From NCBI GenBank assembly GCA_003116995.1, contig BDSL01000003.1:620001-684000 (forward strand): a DNA stretch of 64,000 bases. Direction: 5' to 3'. The first letter of the stretch is position 1. The number at the start of each line of letters is the position of its first letter. The position numbers and the translations under genes were made by a program. Of the stretch, positions 22,501-33,100 are shown piece by piece. The stretch comes from Yamagishiella unicocca (Eukaryota > Chlorophyta > Chlorophyceae > Chlamydomonadales > Volvocaceae). Below the pieces are notes generated by a model. That model did no database searches. It saw only the letters and a program-made list of their open reading frames with translations, and was not told where the DNA came from.

Positions 22501-25500
22501 ATCACCCGCTCCATGCAGCCAAATGTCGCTGCGCCACCTTCCCCGCCTGCTGCAGGCATACTTTCACGAGCTAAAGGCCCACACGGAGCCAGAAAAGCTC
22601 CCGCCAGGGGGCCCCGACAGCAAGCTACTCCTAACCGGCACGAGGACACCTTCTGTCCGTCGGCAACGCAGCAATCGCGGCATGTCCGACGCTATCAACG
22701 CGCTCCAGGTAGGGCTGTGCTGAGAGGCGCGGGCACAGAAACGTCAACCTGGCATGGCTGCGTAGGTTTGGACTGCCCCGGGCTAAGGCAGCCATCCATA
22801 GAGAAAAACAGCGGTCATTGCCCTGTTATATCGTCCGCAAGATACTGTTTTTTTCAATGGGTTGATGTCTGCGCGTTCGGCATTGGCGAGACTCGCTTCG
22901 ATCGGCGCAACCGCAGGCCGAGCTGACCGACGCGGAGCTCCAGGTGGAGAAGGTGCTGGACGTTGGCGCGTTCGGAGTGGTATATCGGGGCACGTGGCGG
23001 GGACTGCAGGTGGCGATCAAGACGCTAGTGGTTTCGGAGGTGATGATCGGCAGGGATGGCCGTGCACAGCACCGCGCAGTCCTGGAGGCGGCAATCTCGA
23101 TGACCCTAGCTCATCCCAACGTCGTATGTGAGTCGCGGCGATCGCATCGGGATGAAGGCCGACGTGCTGTAGGGCCTTCGTTTCCCAGGAGTGACAGGCC
23201 AAGTGCGAGTAGGCATTTATCCCGGCTGAACACGGTGCCACGCTCATCCGCGCCCCGTAACAACCTAAAAAGGGAAGGAAGAACGCTTATGCAGGTTGCG
23301 CACATTTGAAATTTGCCGCTAAATCAAGGCGCCGCTTTGTTTGCAAGCACAAGCGCGTTGCCTGGGCTGGGTCGGGTCGGGTCGGGGTCAGGGTCATACC
23401 CCATGCCTCACAGCAGGGCGGCGCTTCACTAGTACCCTTCACTGAAGACAACTTCTACCGTTACCTGCATCGATGAACCGCCCGCCCGTGCCGCTCTTCG
23501 CAGCCACATACTCGTACAACCTGAAGCACCTGGTCCAGGATCCGACCGGCCAGCCCAGCGGCGAGAACAGCGCCACAGGAACGACTAGTACTTGCGGCTA
23601 TGAGGTGGGCTCTCACGACGCGTTCAAACTCTACATCGTGCAAGAGTACTGCAACGGCGGCACGCTTCGTCACGCGCTTGGTGAGTGGCTGCACGGGAGG
23701 GTTCGAGCGCAGCAGCAGCACACGCAGGGGCCGGAACAGTGGGGTCAGAGGGCAGGTAGGTGAAACGAGCGGCGAGGCTGCGACTGCGGTCGGTAGCCAG
23801 CGGAGTCTTCATTTTGCGGAACACGCGCAATGCGGGCTGGACCTTCCGCTAGCTGACGTCGGAAAGCTCATCGGTTGTACGACGCGTCGCTTGTACGATA
23901 ACGGTTTCCTCTTCTTCCGATTGAGCATGGCTACGTAAACGTTTTCAATTCTCCTTTATGAATTACTTTGATTAGCGGTCCATGAGCCTCCTGGCTCGTC
24001 TGGGCCTTACGAGCTCCAAGAGCTTGTAATCAATCAATCAATCAATCTTCCGATCCAGCATGGCGCTGCAGGGAGGGCCCCATGGCAGCACTGGTTCACG
24101 CCAGTACGGCAGCGCGGCAGCAGCTAGGCTCCTAACTAGGGCCTCACACTGCTTGCTGCTTTATGCGTGCCCATACTCACAATCGAAAGCCCCGCGCCCA
24201 CACTTAGTATTCGTGGAACTCCCATTCGCCGTCCCGGACTAAATGCCACGTCATCGTCCGGCACTGCGCACCTCGTCATCGTGTGTCCAGGGCAAGGCGT
24301 GGCGGGCAGCGTGCGAGCAGGCGGCTTCGCCCAGGCTCTTGCTCTGCGCCTAGCCCTGGACGTGGCCCTAGGCATGAGGCACATCCACAGCTGCCGCATC
24401 GTCCATGGGGACCTCAAACCCGGTGAGTGCCGCTGTCCCCTGCAACCGCCTGCGTGCGGCCTACACCCGACGGGACTGCAACGACTTGTTGTTGGACCCA
24501 CCGAAATCCCAGACCCTTCGTCCTCCATGGCAAGCCCCATCCTGCCAAAAAGACGTCACCATGCCGTATCGTGCCGTATCTTTCCTCAGTCCTTGCTTCC
24601 GTCCTGCAGATAACGTGCTGCTGGTGACCGGGCCGCGAGCAGAACCAGAGGGTCGTCAGCTGGACAGCGCGGTCTTGGGAGGTGCTTACGGGCCCAAGGA
24701 GACAACGGTTCGGGAGCTGACGGCCAAGGTGGCTGACTTTGGGCTGAGCCTGCCACTGGCGGAGGGCGCGACGCATGCCTCGCACAAGTTCCAAGGCACT
24801 CCCGCGTACCTGGCGCCAGAGGTGAATGCGTGGCTGCGAGGAAGGGGGGAAGGGAGGGCGATGTGAAGCTGCTGGCAGGCTGGCAGAGCATTGGCGGGGT
24901 TGGCGATCAACGTAGGCGTGCGACATGGGGCCTCGTGCAGGACCTCGGACCACTGCACCACTTCCAAAAGGCGTGCGCGCTGGCTGTGCGGGCGGGGAAT
25001 TGATGTAGCACGCCTTCGCCATACCGTTCCGTACTTCCTATGGTTTGGAGCTGCGTGCGCTGAGGAAGTGGGGGCGGCTGTGGTGGTGGCTGATAAGGTT
25101 GCTAATAGAGATAGAGTAGGCGCAGAATGGAGATCAACAGCCGCAAGTTGCCGGATTGCTTTGGACGTAAATTCGATGCCGCCTTGCGCTTGAAGCAGCT
25201 AGCGTTGTTTCTGCTTGTCCCTTTAGTAGCCACACCGCCCCTGGCGCTCGTGCCGCGCCGTACGTCCTTCCACCCGCCACAGGTTGCGTCTGAGGGGAAG
25301 CTGTCACCGCGGGCTGACGTGTGGTCGTTCGGTCTGGTGCTCATCGAGCTCTACTACGGTTGCACGTTTGAGGAAGTGCGCGCGATTCACTCCGCACTGC
25401 AAGGGTCGGGACAACGAAAGGGTCCCCAACAGTCTGCACGCGCACTCTTACTGGAGGTAAGGCGAGGTTGAGGGGGAGTGGAAGCGGTTGGCAGTTGGGG

Positions 25501-25888
25501 CAGGGGTAGTGCACGGCAAGGTCGGTCGTACCATGATCTTCCCCATGCTATGGCTTGCGGTTGGCAGTTCCGCCGTCGTCGTTAATTCCGGTCGTCACCG
25601 CACTGAGCATGAACCCAACCTGCTCGACCACCCGCGTTCCGGTCGGCGCCGCCCTGGCGCGCTGATGGATGCTCTATGGCGGCTGTCGATCACCGCAAAC
25701 CCTAAAATCCTCCCGTGCACTTCGGCGCACCCACCACGCAGGACATGATGGGCTCGGCCCACCGACCCTATGCTATGGTTGCGGCGGCATGCCTGTCTAT
25801 GGAGCCGCGCGAGAGACCCGACTTCGATGAAATCGTATCCAGGCTGCAGGCGCTATGCGAGGGCAGCGCCTCAGCGGGATTTAGCTGA
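10598..25888 (+). CDS. Receptor-like protein kinase, tandem copy 1
   Basis: Single-pass membrane kinase of about 2,000 residues. Inferred exons: a possible ATG exon 10598-10634; signal-anchor exon ending 10927; 11420-11872, 12297-12779, 13005-13249, 13723-13897, 15659-15718, 16032-16169, 16739-16842, 17504-17654, 17769-17944, 18243-19881, 20499-20667, 20921-21549, 22094-22265, 22380-22708, 22917-23127, 23504-23680, 24291-24422, 24610-24821, 25283-25456, 25742-25888. From 11420 the joined frame is open to TGA. Exons 3-10 carry beta-helix-like segments (pattern L-x-[DN]-L-x-V) and N-glycosylation sites. The 1.6-kb exon is a low-complexity linker. Exon 20921-21549 has a Pro-rich stalk and one transmembrane helix (about 21115-21199). 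The last six exons are the kinase. Odd points: no in-frame ATG before the hydrophobic segment except an internal one at 10862, a 1.6-kb insertion in one intron, and a shortened C-terminus. The exon 16739-16842 donor is the least certain junction. Ligand unknown. Confidence 0.8.
13921..15492. mobile_element. 1.57-kb insertion in an intron of kinase copy 1
   Basis: The corresponding introns of copies 2 and 3 are 186 bp. Copy 1 follows them up to GTGGTTTT at 13920 and resumes at TCTAGATGAGAGGCAG near 15493. The inserted DNA contains three diverged direct repeats (about 14100-14290, 14340-14540, 14690-14890). Each has GGTGGGTCGCCCG, then CTGCCGCTTT, then a GCTTGCAA...AAATGTTTGC block. It has no long coding frame, no clear terminal inverted repeats and no clear target duplication. 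Probably a non-autonomous transposon. Confidence 0.7.
16387..16700. mobile_element. About 310-bp extra sequence in an intron of kinase copy 1
   Basis: The intron 16170-16738 is 569 bp, against 259 and 242 bp in copies 2 and 3. The extra segment starts after CTGCTACTGCCA and ends before the CTGCTGCTGCTG tract preceding the acceptor. It is non-coding with no recognised ends. It could be an insertion in copy 1 or a loss in the other two. Confidence 0.5.
18655..19119 (+). repeat. In-frame 21-bp minisatellite, 22 copies of the peptide MLANDGS
   Basis: The unit GGAAGCATGCTGGCCAATGAT repeats head to tail about 22 times inside the linker exon of kinase copy 1. One unit carries an extra GGC, adding one glycine. 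Variation is almost all silent (GAT/GAC, CTG/TTG, GCC/GCG), so the seven-residue unit is preserved. The tract lies between the beta-helix-like ectodomain and the transmembrane exon. Copies 2 and 3 lack it. The antisense frames across it are shadows. Confidence 0.95.
21619..21727. repeat. ~105-bp dispersed element in an intron of kinase copy 1
   Basis: The segment contains GTTACAGTGGGCCCCAGAC, then AAGGTAGAGC and ATCGCCTGGCACTGAAAGGGAC. It is missing from the same intron in copies 2 and 3, where GACCCTTCG runs straight on into the GCACGACGGACAAAGC block. A second copy in the same orientation is at about 43427-43535. Likely a short non-autonomous element. Confidence 0.6.
22917..25888 (+). other. 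Kinase domain of copy 1 (six exons)
   Basis: Exon order gives every conserved kinase element. There is a Gly-rich loop (VGAFGVVYRG), VAIK lysine, an alpha-C glutamate (LEAAIS), HPNVV followed after splicing by STYSYNL, and the hinge VQEYCNGGTL. The catalytic loop is HGDLKP|DNVLL, where the D is completed across the splice. Then come DFG, APE, DVWSFG and the terminal RPDF. HGD in place of HRD marks a non-RD kinase, and the overall pattern fits the TKL/Raf-like group. Nothing essential is missing, so it should be catalytically competent. The C-terminus is only eight residues past the domain. Confidence 0.9.
23932..24045 (+). mobile_element. 5'-truncated LINE/SINE tail with target-site duplication
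   Basis: The 114-bp insertion ends in CTTGTAATCAATCAATCAATCAA, a short simple-repeat 3' tail. It is bordered by near-identical 20-bp copies of the target (TCTTCCGAT..AGCATGGC at 23913-23932 and 24046-24065, two central mismatches). Kinase copy 2 retains the empty site, with TCTTCCGATCCAGCATGGCG once near 41139. The tail and the target duplication indicate target-primed reverse transcription. Confidence 0.8.
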
Positions 25889-26690
25889 AGCGACACCCGC
25901 GGCGATATGTGCCCCACTTCCTCAGCAGCACACCGATTTCGCCCCCGTGGGCACTGGTTGAAAAAACGTGTGCGGATTCATTGCCCTTGGTGGGCTGCAA
26001 ATATGCCAGCAGCCTGCGTATTAATAAGTATAATTCGAAGCAGGAGGTTGTGAGATGGGAGGTGATCCTGGGACGGGAACTCACGGAAACGTGGTGAGAG
26101 GCCGACATCGCAGCAACGATAATAAAAACGACAATAAAAAGAGTAAAGCAGCAGGCGGGTTCCGCGCAGAAGCAGTCTTCTGGCTACCAATTGCATGCAA
26201 TGCCGCCGAATATGGGCGGAGCATTGAAGCAATTCTTGCCCATAGCCAATTTTGGGGGGGCGTTGCTGGTTACATCTTATATTCGGTTCAGCATCTCGCT
26301 GCGCGTGCGTGGGTGACAGGGAGCAGGCCGCGGGGGAAGGGGCAGAGAGGTTGAACTGCAGAGGAGACGCAAACGTGGCGGGCAGCAATAGCAATGTCAT
26401 GTCATGCACCTTTCTGTACGGGCCGACAATTAACTGTACGGACACCCCAAAGGGACCCCGGGGCCCCGTTTGAGAGTGCGATAGGGCCATTTAGCTAGGC
26501 CGCATCTCCTCCATTTCACTGTAGGCATTAATCACATTATCCTTGCGTTGCGGGACCTCAACATGGAAACTTTTGCGGGACCTACCTCACAAGTAAAGAT
26601 TCACTTGCCAATTTTTGAAACGCAGGGGCTTTGCGCCGTTAAGTATAATGTAACTGCAAGGCATTTCATGTATGCGAAGGTTGTGATGTA
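25889..26690 (+). other. 3' flank of kinase copy 1, part of the duplicated unit
   Basis: This is homologous to the flanks of copy 3 (about 60460-60900) and copy 2 (about 43150-43380 and 44030-44480). Shared landmarks include AGCTGAAGCGACACCCGC, ATTGCATGCAATGCC, GTTGAACTGCAGAG, GGCCCCGTTTGAG and TGAGAGCAACCA. It probably contains the 3' UTR. A TGTAA at about 26650 is one possible poly(A) signal. I see no coding exon. Confidence 0.5.
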
Positions 26691-27540
26691 TTGAGAGCAA
26701 CCAACAAAATGCACGACAAGTATACCAGCGCCCGGGCCACCACAGCCACCACCAGCGCCCATGCCGCCCGCACCCGGGACAACAGCAGGGCCAGGGTCAG
26801 CCTGCGTGCCAGCACCAGAGCCAGCACTAGGGCCAGCACCAGGTCCAGCACCCAGGCCAGCGCCAGCAGCAACCCCAGTGTCCGTGCCAGCCAGCAAGCT
26901 CCCAGTGCCAGACCGACGCGGTGGGGACGGCAGCACCAGCACACGCGGCCACACGAGCAGGCGGCGCTGCTTGCGGGCGTGAAGGTGCCCCGGCAGCACC
27001 AGGCCCCCTCGTCCAGTCCACGACATACACTGTCGCTGCTCGGGAAGCAAGGGCAGGCATGCCGGGGGCCAGCTGCACGATCCAGTAATGGGCCGGGCAG
27101 CAGGTGGGGAGGATGCCCGAATCCATCCCGGTGTCGCAGCTTTCTGCTCAGGTTTCTCCTCCTTCCGTGTGGGAGGTTCCGGTCCCACAGGCAGGTGTCG
27201 TCTTGGGCTTGCTTTTGGGGGCTACTCGGGCGCTTGCCGGGTTGCTTCACGCAGGCTGCTGCGCCACCCGCCACGTTCTCTGGCTTGCAGCTGGCCCCTA
27301 CCCGGCACCTCCTGGGGCCCGCTTGCAGCTGGCCCCTACCCGGCACCTCCTGGGGCCCGCTGGCTTTCATCCGTCGCTTCCGACGCCGTTACCATCAGCA
27401 GCAACCTGCCGGTCGGGAACTAGCCACGTGGTTGGACGAGTTCGGTGACGGCAGCAGCTTGTGCACCTGCACCCACGCATGCATCTACTTTGTTTACGGA
27501 GCGTCGTCTGCGGTATCACCGTAGTCGGAAGCGTAGCGTG
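26691..27540. repeat. GC-rich simple/transposon-like sequence
   Basis: A run of GCCAGCACCAGAGCCAGCACTAGG-like repeats (26790-26880) makes long open frames on both strands. From about 26707 the sequence ACGACAAGTATACCAGCGCCCGGG matches 46378 onward. A 34-bp direct repeat, CTTGCAGCTGGCCCCTACCC onward, occurs twice at about 27290-27358. The compositional bias and the match elsewhere argue for mobile-element remains and not a gene. Confidence 0.5.
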
Positions 27541-28888
27541 ACGACGGCTTGTGCGTGTGGGCCTTCCAGCCTTAGGTCACGCATGTCACACCTGCCCGGG
27601 TTTCTCACCCCGCTCGGCCGTACCAGGCCGTACTGTGAGTTGTCTGGTCCGGGCAAACCTTCCTCCGCCGCGCCCAGCTAGTAACTTGTATGGTATTGCA
27701 TAGCTGGTATGTACGGCGCCGGGGGTTGTCTGACTTAAGCCAGAACAACAACCCCGCTTTCCATGGTTCAGCGTTGCTGGCGGGACTGGAATGGGGAAAG
27801 TGGCCGTGTGCTGATTGCCGTACGTGACCCTAGGCTTCCACCGCCGCGCCAACTAGTACCTAGTATGATGTTGTGGGGGTGCGCGACGGCGAACCCGGAT
27901 TTATGTGTTCAGGCGTGTGCCGGCTGGTGGCTTGGGGGCCTGGCTGGGGAAGGGTGCCCGTGTGTTGTAGCGTACGACTTGCGGCACCTGCTGCCGCTCC
28001 ATACGAGTCCCCTGTAGGACTATGTTTTTCTGGTCTGTCGTGGGGAGCATGGCGAAGGGATGGTGGGGGTGTGGGAATGTTTTTACTTTCAGTGTAATTT
28101 CGGCCATCTCCGTGCCTGATTGCGGATTCGTATCTTTGCTTTAACGCATGCATGATTTGACATGGCGGGGTTGCAGAAAGTTCAAGACAGCATTAATCTG
28201 CCGTCGATTTGAGGCCGCTTCATCAACGAGCGATGTCACTGGGGGCCGTTTTACAGAATTCCTGATTTGCATTTGAACAATTGCGCCAGTCGGTGATCAC
28301 CTAAATTAGGAATATATATACGTATTCCACGCTGGTAGCGGTCTTGTCGGGTCGCCTGCGGCGGGTCTCCCGGGTGCCGTGGTACTCGCGCGACCTCGGA
28401 ATTCGGGTCGTTGTAAGTCTTCCTTACGTCATAACTCCAGCCGCACAATTTTAAGTACTGCGTTTTGTGATGCCTGGCGGTTGGCTGTGTTTTTTATGTC
28501 TTGGCTGCTGTTTTGGGCGGTTGCAAGGAAGACCCGTGTACGCGAGAAAAACCCGTTTAGGACAGACGTTTCGAGACGCATGCTGGAGAACTTGGTTGAG
28601 GAAACGAAAGATGGAGGTCGTGTGTCGACCTTCGGCGGCTAAGCGAATTCGGCGGTGGCGGCTAGACTAAAGGAAGCGAGGACCCCGCGGGACGCAAGGA
28701 AACGTTCAGCGAAGTCGGCTCGTTTTGGGCGCTGGCTGGAGAACTGGGGGAGGCGGCGAGCGATGGGATAGCAGTTTTGCGCCTTTCGAGGGTTTCCTCT
28801 GCTCTTCGGGGCGTCTGCTGGGTTCAGCCCTGGCTGTCGTATGGTAAGGCTCGGCATGCGCCTTTCCTCTTGTCCTGGGTGAAAGCTT
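27541..28888. other. Spacer between kinase copies 1 and 2, no gene seen
   Basis: I find no splice-supported exons. Two segments about 160 bp apart (near 27650 and 27830) share a TTCC(T/A)CCGCCGCGCC.A.CTAGTA motif, suggesting a degenerate repeat. Open frames here are short and unrecognised. Confidence 0.35.
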
Positions 28889-29631
28889 GTTAAGCAGAAT
28901 GCGAGTGTTACAAGGGAGCCAGAGCGGCTGCAAGCGCGGAAGCGCAACCAGGTGGGCCCGAGGGGCCAGACTACGACACAGGTCACCGGGCGAGAGAACC
29001 CGCCCTCACCAGCCGGGAAGGGGCAAAAGCCGAAGACGGCCAAAACGAACACACAAAGAAGGCAACTCAAGTCACGGGAAGAAACGAAAGCGTGTCCACA
29101 AAACACGGACCACATGTGCCAAACCGGCAGCGAGACGCGAGCGAGCAAGGGGGCACGACCCGGCAGAAAGGAGGCTCCAGGCCCCAAAACCCGAAGCCAA
29201 CCGCAAACGCACCCAGGTCAACCGTCGGGCAGCCCCTCAGCACCGGGGCGTCCGGGGAAGACCACATCCCCCGCCAACGAGGCTGCGAGGAAGGGGTGGT
29301 CGGCCGGGACGGCCCCCCACCCGCGGGGTCCCCGGGGGCCACAGCACTGAGGCGGGCCCAGAAGTCGGCCGTCACCGCTGCACACACCCGCAGCCAGAGG
29401 GGCTCCATGTGCAGGTTGTCCCCAGCAAAGACGCCAGAGGCGCGCCAGAGTGGCCTTAAACTCCATAAGGGCCGAGGCCAAGGCCGCCGGGGAGAGGGGA
29501 ACCTCACATGCCTCCTGAAGGAAGGCCGGATGCTGAGCCGCTAGTGCAGTGAAGACGGGGCCCAGCTGCAGGTGGGTAGCCGACTTGACGGTGAGGGTGA
29601 CGACGGGGATTGCAGAATGCGAAAGGTACAA
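28889..29631 (-). mobile_element. Degenerate retrotransposon fragment, minus orientation
   Basis: The minus strand reads a broken protein. Pieces include LKATL-like FKATLARLWRLCW (about 29450) and AAVTADFWARLSA (about 29350-29390), then after a frameshift HPFLAASLAGDVVFPGRPG. It ends in GGCTCCCTTGTAACACTCGCATTCTGCTTAA (reverse complement of about 28890-28922). The plus-strand block at 45829-46370 has the same peptide pieces and the same 3' end in opposite orientation. From general memory this resembles the C-terminal part of green-algal LINE reverse-transcriptase proteins. That assignment is inference. Confidence 0.5.
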
Positions 29632-29689
29632 GGGAGGTGGATTGCAGCGGGATTTTCCCCAGACGAGCCCGTATACATTACAGCAGTCA

Positions 29690-30150
29690 CAGCGGCGTAC
29701 CGGGTACGTGTACGGGACACCTGGCCGAGAAGCTCGTCAAGCTTAAAAAGTACATCCTCCGTTAAAGAGAATAAGATGGATAATAATAAGTTGCAGAAAT
29801 GCATACCGGTAATGATGAACCATGAGGGAACGAAGAGTCAAGTGTCTTACAGTTGAGTGTTCGCCAAGAACCTTTTCCAAGCAGCCGAGCTTACTCGTAG
29901 ATTGTCGGTGTCGGTACATCCCATCAAATGCTAGCGGTCCTCTGTCGGATACCCAATAAGAGCTCGTCGGATAGAACCGCATTCGCCGGCTCCTGCAAGC
30001 AAGCTGCGATTACCATACGCGCACCTCCTTCTGCAACCCAAGCGTCTAGGACACTTAGGCTATGGGTGTACATGGACAGCGCCCGTCGCAGGTCTGGCCA
30101 CAGGGTGGAGGCAGTACGGAACTAGCACGGTTTATGGCTGTCAGATAACC
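29690..30150 (+). promoter_or_regulatory. Upstream region of kinase copy 2, start of duplicated unit
   Basis: It is homologous to about 47550-48024 upstream of copy 3. Shared pieces include ACGGGACACCTGGCCGAGAA, TCGCCAAGAAC, CTCTGTCGGATAC and AATAAGAGCTCGTCGGATA. Copy 1 shares only the last ~165 bp (from 29988). The segment presumably holds promoter and 5' UTR. No canonical TATA box is evident. Confidence 0.5.
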
Positions 30151-33100
30151 ATGGGGTACACAAGCCGCGCGATGTTCAGGAATGCTGGTGAGTGATGACA
30201 CCTGCCCAGGGGCGGACAGTTTCTGGTACGTCCAGGTACGGTCGCGTGGGTCCTACATATATTTGCATAATGTGCCTGTTCTGTTTCTAACGATTTGGAA
30301 TTTTATGGTCTCATACAACTATCGCCTTGGTCGGATACTCAGGCAACCCTACCTCACGACTCGGCGCCAACGATTTGTAACCGCTACAGGCTTTACCGCT
30401 GTGCTTTTGGTGGCGCTCATGGTCGTGGCATGCCAGCCCCTTGAAGTAGGTAACGCAAAATGGCCAAAGTTTGCCGGGACGACAGGTTCAGGTCGCTGGG
30501 AGATTTTGCAGTCCTTGATTGCCAGGTTCGGCCCCCCTGGACCCACCGTTGCCTCTTATCTCCCACCTTTTGACACCTCCTAATTGTCACCTTCAGCAGT
30601 GCGTCAGCAGGCGGTTAGACCCACGTTGTCCCCCCCCTCCTGCAATGTCTTCCCGCTCAGCTGCCTCCAGTGGACGAGATACCGTTCTCTGTCGACCAGC
30701 TGCTTGCGACCCAGGACGCCTTACCCCCGGGAGTCGTAACAATCCTGCCACTACGGAACAGCCCGCTCGCGCGACTGCCCGCGGGAACGGTTTCGGCGAC
30801 CGTCAGGGGCCAGGGCAGCAGCGTACCTGGACGGCTGCTGGAGCTGAAATGGTCGAAACCATCCAGGACTGACAGTGGAGGCGATGATGACTCTATCGCG
30901 GGCTTAACCCCGGTGCACCCTTCGTTTCCTCCGCCGGCATCTCCCACGCCTTTTCCGCCTTCCCCGCCTCCTTTGCCTCCCCGGCCTCCGGAGCCATCTG
31001 GGGAGTCGCCCTTTACCATGTTGACTTGGTGGCAGCTGGCGCCGCAACTCATACTCAGCGGTCCGGCGATCGGTCTGGAAGCAGGTGCGGACTGTCGCAC
31101 GACGTGTGTGCGTTGGGTGGGAACTTTGCGCGCGATTGCGTGTAAGAGCGAAATATGCCCACACATTGCCTTCGAAAGAGCCGAAGGGCGGCAAAAAGCA
31201 GGAGCAGTCGACACCGATCGCTCCGCACGCGCCAATCGTCGCCGATGCTTTCCTTCTATACTTTTTCCCAAGTGAGGCACAGGGGGTACGACTTGAAGTG
31301 GTGGGCGATAGCAGGGCGCAGATTGTCGCGAATCGCTTGTCGTGTAATAATTAATTGTCGTTCGAATCCCAACGGCCCCTTCAGGTCAGGAGCTCACGCT
31401 GTCATCCCTGGCATTGTACCTGGTTCCAGTTGTGGATCCGTTCTCCGGCAGCGTTCTGGCAGGGCTGGCGCCTTCGGCAATCTTCAACATCAGCCCGGGC
31501 GCCACGCTTCGCCTGACGGATGTGTTGGTTGTTGTCGAAAGCGATTACTTGTTCCAGCTGGTCACCAGGCTGTGCAACCAACAGCAGCACTGGCCTTACA
31601 ACACGGGGGTGGTGGTTGAGGGCGGAGCTCTGCGAATCGCCAACCTGACGACCCAGGTGGCCAACGGAGGCGGTCGCGTGCACTGGGTCAACGTCACGAT
31701 CACTCGCCCCCTTGATGCCGTGGGCCGGCCATTTAATTGCGCCGCCAAGCCCATTACGGACGGCTCGCAGCTGGGGCCTGTGTCCAGGGCGCTCCTCAGT
31801 GAGGCATGGGGCTTTGTGTATGTTTACATCGCTGCGAACCTGACACTCCAGCCCGAGGACTCGTGGGAGCTGGTACGGGGGAGGGGGGAGCTGGTAGGGG
31901 TGAGGGGGCAGCTGGTAGGGAGGAAGGAGGGAGCTGGTAGGGGCGGGGGAGGGGGGAGCTGGTAGGGAGGAGGGAAGTCGCGGGGTAACTGTGAAGGTGC
32001 AGCGCAGTGGGGATTGGACATCTGATTGTAGGTATGGCTTGATACACGCTGCCCTCCTGCCCCGGTGCCCCTTGGCATAGCCCGCGCCGTTAAGCGTTGC
32101 GTGCTTGCAGTAGGAATCCCTTTGGCCCCACGACTTGCCTTCCTCCGGCGACCCGGTCACGCGCAGGTTGAGATCAACTCCAAGCAGGTTCTGGTCTTAC
32201 TCGGCGACCCGACACGTCCCACCACCCTCGACCTGGGCGGCAGGGCAGATGTGTGGGGTGTCACCGCCGGCGGCACTGCAACAACCCCCACAACACCCCA
32301 GGGCATTGCCATTCTTTCCGACTTGGTGGTCGTAAACTTGCCGCATGCCGCACGGCTCAACGGCGCAATGAGTTCTTTGTCGGTTGCGATGTCTAGCTTC
32401 AACGTTGTGCGGTGAGTGGGGCGGCGGCGCTGGCATGTGGGGTGCAGGGAGGAACAGGAGGCTGATAGGGTGGGCAAGGCGAGCGGCTTGACGGACCCGG
32501 GAGGGGGAACACACAGGGATTACAGCGGCTGAAGCCGAAGGAAGACCCGGAGGGCCTCCTCTCTGGTTCCCTTTCCCCCGGCCCCAGGCTTCCTCCTGAT
32601 GTGCGCTTCCGCGAGTCAGGCAGGGGGCGTATGTTTGGGGCAGCAGGAGGATGCCCCTGCCATCACGCTGACAAGCGGCGGTGATCACGGCATCTTGTAC
32701 GACGACACGCTGACTCCAACCCGTGGCGGGGCTGTGGATCTATTTCGGATCCATTTGCCGATCCGTTTGCGCATGATCTTGCGGGTCGTTTTTGCTTCCA
32801 GGCTGTCTTTACCCGAATTTTCTCTGGATCCATTACGCGACTCTGGCCACTCCACCCGTTTGCCACTGGTGTGCAGGGGAGTGCCGTTTCCGGAAACCGA
32901 TGGTGTTCTACATGTAGCTCAGGTCAGGCTCGTGCGCTGCACAGTCGTCGTACCAGACCCGGAGCTGGCCTTCCTGGCAGAGGCGGCGGGACACAACAGC
33001 AGCGAGATATGGCCGCGAGACCCGCCGAACGGGTTCGTCATACAGCTGCAGGTTTGTTGCGCAACGGTGGTTTTCTAAACGAGAAGCAGTTGATGGTCGC

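Noticed and set aside
26691..27524. 277-codon Ser/Arg-rich open frame
   Set aside because: Driven by a GCCAGCACC simple repeat. Part of it recurs at 46.4 kb as mobile-element debris.
32599..32760. Open frame with LTSGGDHGILYDD between two kinase exons as a possible extra exon
   Set aside because: The phase does not fit the flanking exons, and copy 1 shows indels there. Skipping it gives a clean CG|G junction in all three copies.
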